Shown here in pieces: positions 22,479-27,778 of a stretch of 27,778 nt of DNA; the first letter of the stretch is position 1, and each line of letters starts with the position of its first letter. The notes below the pieces were generated by a model, which did not search any database, was not told the DNA's origin, and was given only the letters and a program-made list of their open reading frames with translations. A program made the position numbers and the translations under genes. This DNA is from a virus. The stretch lies in IMG/VR virus record IMGVR_UViG_3300046011_007030, positions 1-27,778 of that record; one strand, given 5' to 3'.

Positions 22479-23869
22479 TAGTAGAAGATTTTGATGATGC
22501 TTTTATTGCGGAGGAAGTTTTACTTACTCAGGACGTAAAAGCGTATCAAGCTATTGTTAATAAAATTGATTATAACTCATCAGCTAGAGCTTTAAAGTTT
22601 AAGCCACACCCATCACAGCAGACTGTCTTTGACACAGTAGCTAGTAGGGCCTTTGATGTTATTACCCTAGCCTGTGGTAGACGTTTTGGTAAGTCAGAGG
22701 TGATGTCAGCCATTGCTTCTACTGAGCTTCTTATTCCTCATGCTCGAGTACTCCTTGTAACTCCTACGTTTGCTAATGCTAAAGCTATTTATGATAAAGT
22801 TGAGTTAGCCATCATTAAGCTTGGGTTGAAAATTAAGTCCAAAGATATTAAGCTGCTTACCTTCACTCTTGAGTATGGCCAGACTATTATTTGTGCAACC
22901 CCTAAATCTATTTCTAACGTACTAGGTTTTAAATACTCCCTTGTTATCTTTGATGAGTCCCAGGATGTATCAGGTCTTATGGATATTTGGGAAAATAAAA
23001 TCAACCCTGCTCAGGCAGACTATGGACTACAAGATGATGGGTTTATGTATTCTAAAACAATGTTCATTGGTACGGTTCGTGACTTTGATAATGACTTCTA
23101 TATTCCTTTTGAACGTGGTGAGTTACAACAACCAGGATACATTTCCTTTAACTTCCCAACATCAGCAAATCCTTATATATCAAAAGAGTACTTGGCGAAG
23201 AAAGAACTTACGTTACCTAAAAAGACATATGACATGGAATATAAAGGAATTTGGCAGTCTTTGAGAGACTCCTTAGTGTATTTTTCTTTTGACCCAGACA
23301 CATCTATCGTAAAACGAGCAGAATTGGCCCTTATGCTTGAGAACGCTATGGTATGCGCCTCAGGTATCGACTTTGGGTTTGCGGACAATACAAGTTACTT
23401 ATTGGGCGTTATAGAGCCATTAACTGGAATCATAACAATCGTTAGGGAGTACACTGAATCACAAAAAGCCTTAGAGTATCATGTTTCAAAATTTCTTGAA
23501 GTAGAAAGTAGTGTAAGGTCTTTGGCAATACATAGATTTGCTGACCCTTCCGCTGTTCAGCTAATTCATGATATGTCAGTTACCTATGGGTACTACTCAA
23601 ACAAAGCAAATAATAAGATTGATGAAGGCGTTGACAAGATTAATAGTCTATTTCATCAGGGTAAACTAAGAATTTCTGAGGATTGTAAAGAGCTAATTAG
23701 TGAGATTAAAAATTTATCTTGGAAAAACCCAAAAACAAAAGAAGTTATGAGAACAAAACGTCATAAACACTTTGACTTGGCTTTATCCTCTTTACGGTAC
23801 TTAGTGTATACGTGGGAACAACAAAAAGATTTGTCTATAGTTGTAATTCCTTCGAGGAGAGGTAAATGA
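22475..23869 (+). CDS. terL: Terminase large subunit
   Basis: A 464-residue packaging motor. ATPase: Walker A ACGRRFGKSE (residues 66-75), Walker B LVIFDES with D160 and E161 (156-162), and a coupling motif FIGT (197-200). Nuclease: GIDFGFADNT with D299, HRFADPSA with D357, and KHFDLALSSLRYLVY with D434, the three acidic residues of the RNase H-like nuclease. It cuts concatemeric DNA and pumps it through the portal. It overlaps the small subunit gene and the next gene by four bases each. All motifs are intact. It stands on the strand opposite to the portal gene, separated by a 4 kb-long arm-divergent layout, which is less usual. Confidence 0.95.
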   Translation: MIVEDFDDAFIAEEVLLTQDVKAYQAIVNKIDYNSSARALKFKPHPSQQTVFDTVASRAFDVITLACGRRFGKSEVMSAIASTELLIPHARVLLVTPTFANAKAIYDKVELAIIKLGLKIKSKDIKLLTFTLEYGQTIICATPKSISNVLGFKYSLVIFDESQDVSGLMDIWENKINPAQADYGLQDDGFMYSKTMFIGTVRDFDNDFYIPFERGELQQPGYISFNFPTSANPYISKEYLAKKELTLPKKTYDMEYKGIWQSLRDSLVYFSFDPDTSIVKRAELALMLENAMVCASGIDFGFADNTSYLLGVIEPLTGIITIVREYTESQKALEYHVSKFLEVESSVRSLAIHRFADPSAVQLIHDMSVTYGYYSNKANNKIDEGVDKINSLFHQGKLRISEDCKELISEIKNLSWKNPKTKEVMRTKRHKHFDLALSSLRYLVYTWEQQKDLSIVVIPSRRGK

Positions 23870-24324
23870 ATTTTGAAGAATGGTATAATATTAACCCACA
23901 CAAAGATAAAATAGACGGCTATAATCTTTCTGACAAGGAAAAGCAAAAACTAACCCCAGTTGTTACTTCAAGCTCCTTCTTGATAGAGGTTAGAAAGTAC
24001 TACATGGAGTTTGTGCAACGTAAACAAAGATATGTTGTTCCAGACTTCGTACGTTCTGAGTTTCCTATATTTTATAAGAAAAGGTACTTCTCAATCTTGA
24101 GTTACTATGACCTAGATACTGAGTTAAAGTATCTTATGAAGCATATTCCAGAAGCAAGGGCACTAAAAGACCTCATAGTTATTAAAGATTCTTATAAAGA
24201 CCTTCTTTCTTCTGAGATGAAGTTCTTTGACGTATCCTTAGATGCGGGTCTCTCTGAAGTTATCAGAGTTAAACATGGTGACCGAGTTTTAGGATTTAAG
24301 TTTAAATTAGATAGACCAAAATGA
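23866..24324 (+). CDS. Unknown protein coupled to terminase
   Basis: A 152-residue basic protein starting with an ATGA overlap on the large terminase stop. I do not recognise a family. It is rich in aromatic and charged residues (EVRKYYMEFVQRKQRYVVPD, FPIFYKKRYFSILSYYDLDT), mostly helical in the first two thirds, with a beta-like end (IRVKHGDRVLGFKFKLDR). No membrane segment, signal peptide or catalytic motif is visible. Tight coupling to terminase on one side and a small HTH-like protein on the other suggests a packaging or late-expression accessory role; this is only context. Confidence 0.5.
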   Translation: MNFEEWYNINPHKDKIDGYNLSDKEKQKLTPVVTSSSFLIEVRKYYMEFVQRKQRYVVPDFVRSEFPIFYKKRYFSILSYYDLDTELKYLMKHIPEARALKDLIVIKDSYKDLLSSEMKFFDVSLDAGLSEVIRVKHGDRVLGFKFKLDRPK

Positions 24325-24587
24325 TAAAAAAGAATAGAAGTAAATTATCTGATGCTGAGAAAGTATTTTTAACTGATAATTATCTATATTTATCAGATGA
24401 GGCAATAGCAGATATTCTTAATTTAGCAAGTGCCACGACAGCACGTAAAATAAGAAGTAATTTAGGCCTTTCAAGAAGTGGAAAGAAACTTAAAGAGTTT
24501 GTTAAAGAGGTTCCTCTCGTAATCTGGCTACAGAGAGACTTGTATACTTCTAATAATTTTGAAAATAGTGTAAATTTGAGTATTTAA
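24321..24587 (+). CDS. Small HTH-like protein
   Basis: An 88-residue protein overlapping the previous stop by four bases (ATGA). Residues about 8-51 read LSDAEKVFLTDNYLYLSDEA, IADILNLASATTARKIRSNL and GLSRSG. This matches the homeodomain-like DNA-binding pattern 'f..eny..lsd..IA..l......v...R..LgL.R' often seen in small phage regulators and in homing-endonuclease-like DNA-binding ends. The rest is a short helix with W69. It closes the terminase operon, and a strong sigma70 promoter begins two bases after its stop. Likely DNA-binding; target unknown. Confidence 0.55.
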   Translation: MIKKNRSKLSDAEKVFLTDNYLYLSDEAIADILNLASATTARKIRSNLGLSRSGKKLKEFVKEVPLVIWLQRDLYTSNNFENSVNLSI

Positions 24588-24588
24588 C

Positions 24589-24617
24589 TTGACAAATGTT
24601 TTTTTATGTGATATACT
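24589..24617 (+). promoter_or_regulatory. Consensus sigma70 promoter of the RNR operon
   Basis: TTGACA (24589-24594), 17-base spacer, TATACT (24612-24617) preceded by TG-A, an extended -10. Eleven of twelve core positions match the consensus. Transcription would start near 24624, and AAGGAG (24638-24643) lies seven bases before ATG 24651. Typical of early phage promoters read by unmodified host polymerase. It lacks the ACGATWAT core of the virion arm. Confidence 0.85.
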
Positions 24618-24650
24618 CTTTTTAAATTAAAGTTAATAAGGAGTTTAAAT

Positions 24651-25127
24651 ATGTTGCTTGAAATTATTTCAAAAAACCAGTTAGTAGACGGTGTTTTACT
24701 ACCATTTCTGCCAGAAGCTATGGAGCTTGCTAAAAAATCAGACCCAAGCCCAAGCTTCGATGAGATTATTTCAGACCTTGATGGTGCTTATACTAGGTTT
24801 TTATCTGCTTATGGTTTAGAGTCTCGCTTTCAGTCTTTTGTTGAGTACGGGTTTTCGTACCTACAGGGGTTGGTACATCTGGTAAACTCTCCAGATAATG
24901 CCAAACTAGACTCGATGGATGTACGTTCTACATACTTTACTGACTTGTTTATTATGTTCAATAGATTTCTAGGAAGAAGTTTTAATGAGCAGCAAGTTGG
25001 ACTTATTGGAGGTATGGTAGCTAACGCAATGGAGCAACTTGCAACTGCTAAGGTATCTGTAAGTGGCGAGTCTGTAGACTATGCAGGTCTTCTTGGTCAC
25101 TTTTTTACACAGTTGGAGTCAAAGTAA
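24651..25127 (+). CDS. Unknown protein, first gene of the RNR operon
   Basis: A 158-residue, mainly helical acidic protein that I do not recognise. It begins LLEIISKNQLVDGVLLPFLP and has a central FQSFVEYGFSYLQGLVHLVN and a C-terminal GMVANAMEQLATAKVSVSG helix. No cysteines, no clear membrane segment and no enzyme motif. Translation begins seven bases after AAGGAG and directly behind a consensus sigma70 promoter, so it is likely made early and well. The next gene starts on its stop codon (TAATG). A host-takeover or nucleotide-metabolism accessory role would fit the context but is not shown. Confidence 0.5.
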   Translation: MLLEIISKNQLVDGVLLPFLPEAMELAKKSDPSPSFDEIISDLDGAYTRFLSAYGLESRFQSFVEYGFSYLQGLVHLVNSPDNAKLDSMDVRSTYFTDLFIMFNRFLGRSFNEQQVGLIGGMVANAMEQLATAKVSVSGESVDYAGLLGHFFTQLESK

Positions 25128-25366
25128 TGGATAAGGTGCTGAGTTGCCAAGAGGCAGTCAGCCTCTTAGAAGACTATTTTTTAGGAACTACCCAGTCTAC
25201 TTTGTCAAACAGATACGGTATTTCTGAAAAAGCAGTTTACAATATCCTGTACTTAATTACCTACAAAGAGTGTACTAGAGAGTACGTAGTAGCTCAGGGG
25301 GGAACTTCTGCCTACTTAATTGAGTTAGCTCAACGTAAACAACGTGGTCTTGGGAGGGTTAAGTGA
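25127..25366 (+). CDS. Small HTH-type DNA-binding protein
   Basis: A 79-residue protein. Residues about 6-40 read SCQEAVSLLEDYFLGTTQST, LSNRYGISEKAVYNIL, which is a good helix-turn-helix with 'ls.rygiSekavynil' as the turn and recognition helix. The C-terminus is basic (LAQRKQRGLGRVK). Start ATG shares one base with the previous stop, and its own end overlaps the GTG start of the next gene by four bases. A small phage transcription regulator is likely; the target is unknown. Confidence 0.6.
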   Translation: MDKVLSCQEAVSLLEDYFLGTTQSTLSNRYGISEKAVYNILYLITYKECTREYVVAQGGTSAYLIELAQRKQRGLGRVK

Positions 25367-25659
25367 AAAAACTTTATTTAGCTTTATTTGTAATACAAGT
25401 ATTGGCTAACTTGAATAATGAAATATTAGCAGTATATGATAACGATAATACTCTTACCCATATCTTTATTATTTCAGAGAATGGTGATAAATTATTGCGA
25501 TTAGAAGGCCCTTTCCAAAGCCTAGATGAAGTCTTAAATTTTATAAAAAATGTTAAAGTAAGTACTGACTTTGATACGTACTTATATTTTATTTTTGTAG
25601 AATCACCCGACAGTATTAATCTTTACAACAGCATTTTTAAGATAAAATACTTCAATTAA
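25363..25659 (+). CDS. Unknown small protein with hydrophobic N-terminus
   Basis: A 98-residue protein starting with GTG inside the previous stop (GTGA overlap). The first 17 residues (MKKLYLALFVIQVLANL) look like a signal peptide or membrane anchor: two lysines then a hydrophobic run. No lipobox or clear cleavage motif is visible. The rest is alternating beta strands (LAVYDNDNTLTHIFIISENG, TYLYFIFVESPD). Function unknown; membrane association or a plain soluble alpha/beta fold are both possible. The coding sequence includes AACGATAATA at about 25443, which I treat as coding coincidence. Confidence 0.45.
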   Translation: MKKLYLALFVIQVLANLNNEILAVYDNDNTLTHIFIISENGDKLLRLEGPFQSLDEVLNFIKNVKVSTDFDTYLYFIFVESPDSINLYNSIFKIKYFN

Positions 25660-25682
25660 AATAAATTATTTAAAGGTTGTTT

Positions 25683-26690
25683 ATGTCCCTGTTACCTATT
25701 GAGACCCCTAACCCCCTGTTTGGTAAGTACCTTTACCCTGCTGCTAAAGAGCTAATGGAGCAACAACAAGATATTGCTTGGTTTGCTCAAGAGATTAAAG
25801 TAGAAAATGATATACAAGACTATCTTCAGAATATGTCAAGAGAGGCTTATGGACTAGTAAATGTTACTTTGACGGGTTTTGTTGAGGTTGAGCAAGATGT
25901 AGGTGATGTGTGGGATGTTATTGGCACTTGGTTCCCTCACTCTGAAATTGAGGGTGCTTGTAAGCAAATGGCGGCTATGGAAAAATCTGTACACGCTTTC
26001 TTTTACCAGAAGATGTCAGATACTCTTAATATTAACCCAGAAGATACAGCACAAATGCAGCAAGATATTAAAGCCATTAAAGATAAGCTTACTTTTATTA
26101 AATCCATTACTAAAAACTTATCAAAAAATAAGCCACTATCATTGGCGACGGTGGCTTTATTAGAGCAGGTACTTCTTTTTAGTAATTTTGCAATGCTAAA
26201 GTCTTTTAAAGCAAATGGTAATAACTTAATTGTAAATACTTTAACTGGTGTTGACTATGTTGTTAATGATGAGGTTATTCATGGTGTTTTTGCCTCTTAC
26301 TTACATAATACATATTTAGCAGAGTATCAAGAGGTATTTGGGGACTTCGACATAGAGAAGCACACTAAAGATATTGTTAAACTTACGGAGTCAGTAGTAG
26401 CCCACGAAGATGCTGTAATTAATTATGCATTTCCTGCAGATTTGCCTATTAATGATATTACGGCTTCTCAGCTAAAAATGTTTATTCGTTCAAGAGCTAA
26501 TATGGTTCTTAAAGACCTTGGACTCGAACCAATATATGATGTAACTGATAATCCTATAGCTAGTTGGTTTTACAAAGGGGCAAACGCAATAAAATTACAT
26601 GATTTCTTCTCTAGCGGAAGTAACCAATATAGTAGAGTGTGGTCTCTTACGGCCTTTTCTAGAAAAAAATACCTAGGAGATAAAAAATGA
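25683..26690 (+). CDS. nrdB: Ribonucleotide reductase class I small (beta) subunit
   Basis: A 335-residue R2-type protein that would hold the radical/metal cofactor for dNTP synthesis, partnered by the alpha gene overlapping its end. From ATG 25683: E70 in VEVEQDVG as first metal ligand, helix with MEKSVHAFFY (H104 and the radical-site Tyr108), E161 in LLEQVLLFS, and E197-x2-H200 in NDEVIHG; NPIASWFY near 291-298 also fits. Odd point: the usual E-x-x-H is here E100-x3-H104 with Lys101 at the expected Glu place. Start choice: AAAGG sits at 25672-25676, six bases before ATG 25683; the upstream in-frame TTG 25677 abuts it and is unlikely. The C-terminal tail (FSRKKYLGDKK) is basic, unlike E. coli. 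Confidence 0.85.
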   Translation: MSLLPIETPNPLFGKYLYPAAKELMEQQQDIAWFAQEIKVENDIQDYLQNMSREAYGLVNVTLTGFVEVEQDVGDVWDVIGTWFPHSEIEGACKQMAAMEKSVHAFFYQKMSDTLNINPEDTAQMQQDIKAIKDKLTFIKSITKNLSKNKPLSLATVALLEQVLLFSNFAMLKSFKANGNNLIVNTLTGVDYVVNDEVIHGVFASYLHNTYLAEYQEVFGDFDIEKHTKDIVKLTESVVAHEDAVINYAFPADLPINDITASQLKMFIRSRANMVLKDLGLEPIYDVTDNPIASWFYKGANAIKLHDFFSSGSNQYSRVWSLTAFSRKKYLGDKK

Positions 26691-27778
26691 GTAATACCAA
26701 GTACGAAAGATTCTCACATACACGTAAGCAGTTACAGCAAGATGGTTTAGCTCCTAGGTGGTTGACAACTGCTGGTTATCAGATGTTAGTTAACCAAAAT
26801 TACTTAGATACCGCTGAAACGCCAAAAGATATGTATAAACGTATTTCTAAACGTGCTGCAGAGCTTACCCTGTTTGATATTCCAGCAGACTTCGGTTATT
26901 CTTCGTGGGAAGAGTGTTTTTACACTGAAATGTGGAATGGGTGGTTGTCTCCATCAACTCCAGTCTTGACTAATATGGGAAATAATCGAGGACATCCTAT
27001 TTCTTGTTCTGGTACATATGTTGGAGACTCTATTGCTTCTTTCTATACCGCTAGAAAGGAGATGGCCCAATTAACTCAGCGTGGTTACGGTACGTCTTCC
27101 TGTATGGACTCTATTCGTCCTAGAGGGGCACCTATATCAGCAGGCGGTACTGCAAATGGTATCATGCAGTTTGCTAAAGGTGTTGTTCAGGATATGGATG
27201 ATGTGTCTCAAGGAAACTCTCGAAGAGGGAGTTGTGGTTTGTACTTAAACCCTATGCATGATGACTTTGTGGAGCTTGCCAATCAACTTGTTGCGGATGA
27301 TATGGGTTGGAATGTTGGTTGGAACATAACAGACGAGTATAATACTTTATGGGAGCGTGACCCAGACTTTGCTGATGAGCTTTGGTGTAAAATGATGAAG
27401 ACTAAGGCAACAAAAGGAAAAGGTTATTTCTTCTTTGTTGATAAGGTAAATAGAAAATTACCACAAATGTATAAGGATAGAGGTTTTAAGGTAAGACACT
27501 CTAACCTTTGTGCAGAGATTGCCCTTATGTCCGATAAAGACCATTCTTTTACTTGTGTATTGTCTTCTGTTAATATTTCTAAGTATGATGAGTGGAAGGA
27601 CACAAAGACTTTCCAAATTGCTACCATATTCCTTGATGCAGTTATTGAAGATATGCTTATCAAGGCTAAAAGTGAGCCAGAAGGTGGTTTTGAAAGAATC
27701 ATTGCTTTTACGGAGAAATCTAGAGCGCAAGGACTTGGGGTTTTAGGGGAAGCAACATATTACCAAATGAAATCATTA
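26687..27778 (+). CDS. nrdA: Ribonucleotide reductase class I large (alpha) subunit, partial
   Basis: The first 364 codons of the catalytic subunit, cut by the right edge. Seen: LSPSTPVLTN (87-96), PISCSG with redox Cys107, QRGYGTS, RPRGAPISAGGTANG (144-158), QGNSRRGSCGLYLNPMHDDF, then RHSNLCAEIAL with Asn273, the thiyl Cys275 and Glu277, and FTCVLSSVN with the second redox Cys290. All catalytic residues of class I in this part are present. The N-terminus starts directly in the ten-stranded-barrel domain without an ATP-cone, so dATP feedback through that domain is absent. ATG overlaps the beta stop (ATGA), with AGGAG seven bases upstream. It reduces ribonucleoside diphosphates to deoxy forms for phage DNA replication. 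Confidence 0.95.
   Translation, partial: MSNTKYERFSHTRKQLQQDGLAPRWLTTAGYQMLVNQNYLDTAETPKDMYKRISKRAAELTLFDIPADFGYSSWEECFYTEMWNGWLSPSTPVLTNMGNNRGHPISCSGTYVGDSIASFYTARKEMAQLTQRGYGTSSCMDSIRPRGAPISAGGTANGIMQFAKGVVQDMDDVSQGNSRRGSCGLYLNPMHDDFVELANQLVADDMGWNVGWNITDEYNTLWERDPDFADELWCKMMKTKATKGKGYFFFVDKVNRKLPQMYKDRGFKVRHSNLCAEIALMSDKDHSFTCVLSSVNISKYDEWKDTKTFQIATIFLDAVIEDMLIKAKSEPEGGFERIIAFTEKSRAQGLGVLGEATYYQMKSL

Noticed and set aside
25438-25452. AACGATAATA on the plus strand as another promoter motif
   Set aside because: It encodes part of a protein (DNDNT) and no gene starts close behind it. Likewise copies at 4955, 7660, 10225 and 19098 lie deep inside genes.
25677-25682. TTG start for the RNR beta subunit
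   Set aside because: The AAAGG site ends directly before this TTG, leaving no spacing; ATG at 25683 has a normal six-base spacing.
25683-26690. Metal-free class Ie beta subunit
   Set aside because: Class Ie proteins replace three carboxylate ligands; here the other carboxylates E70, E161 and E197 are kept and only the spacing at E100/K101 is odd.
1-27778. CRISPR array, integrase, attachment site or insertion sequence
   Set aside because: No regularly spaced long repeats, no recombinase motifs and no inverted-repeat-bounded transposase were seen on reading both strands.

Overview
The window is part of an AT-rich genome of a tailed, long-tailed (siphovirus-type) bacteriophage. There are no ribosomal, tRNA or bacterial housekeeping genes. 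Nearly every base is coding, and genes abut or overlap by 1-14 bases. The tail-tip proteins (a DUF2163-type hub with four cysteines, plus a gene-transfer-agent-like central hub) belong to a set I associate mainly with phages of Gram-negative bacteria. That host guess is inference. No integrase, repressor or attachment site is visible, and the ribonucleotide reductase genes fit a virulent lifestyle.

Minus strand, read from 21484 down to 1: one long virion-assembly module. In order it encodes portal, prohead protease, HK97-fold major capsid protein, a small head protein, head-tail connector, HK97-gp10-like neck protein, tail terminator, tail tube protein, two tail-assembly chaperones (the second with a zinc-finger-like cysteine set) and a very large tape measure. 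The tape measure appears as two reading frames joined by a -1 step near 8745. It carries a probable M15-type peptidoglycan peptidase domain. Then come two related virion proteins (one with a LamG/concanavalin-like domain), two distal-tail proteins (one with a PA14-like domain), the four-cysteine hub, a 74-residue membrane-anchored tail protein and the start of the central hub protein, which runs off the left edge.

Plus strand, from 21725 to the right edge: a zinc-ribbon protein, probable small terminase, large terminase, one unknown protein and a small helix-turn-helix (HTH)-like protein, in a tightly coupled operon. A near-perfect sigma70 promoter at 24589-24617 then opens a second operon. 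It holds three small proteins of unknown function (one HTH-like), then class I ribonucleotide reductase beta and alpha; alpha is cut by the right edge.

The 240-base divergent region (21485-21724) separates the two arms. It holds three iterated CTTTTTCTAGAAA-like elements about 22 bases apart and two copies, on opposite strands, of a bipartite motif TTTTCTC-N4-TRACGATAAT. The core ACGATWAT recurs in every intergenic gap over 40 bases in the virion/packaging arm that lacks a terminator hairpin. The two gaps without it, after the capsid and tail tube genes, hold hairpins instead. I read the core as a late-promoter element. The RNR operon instead has a consensus host-type promoter. The most interesting points are the shared late motif and iterons, the tape-measure frame break, the embedded M15-like domain in a phage whose tail operon lacks the usual separate peptidase gene, and an altered metal-ligand spacing in the RNR beta subunit.
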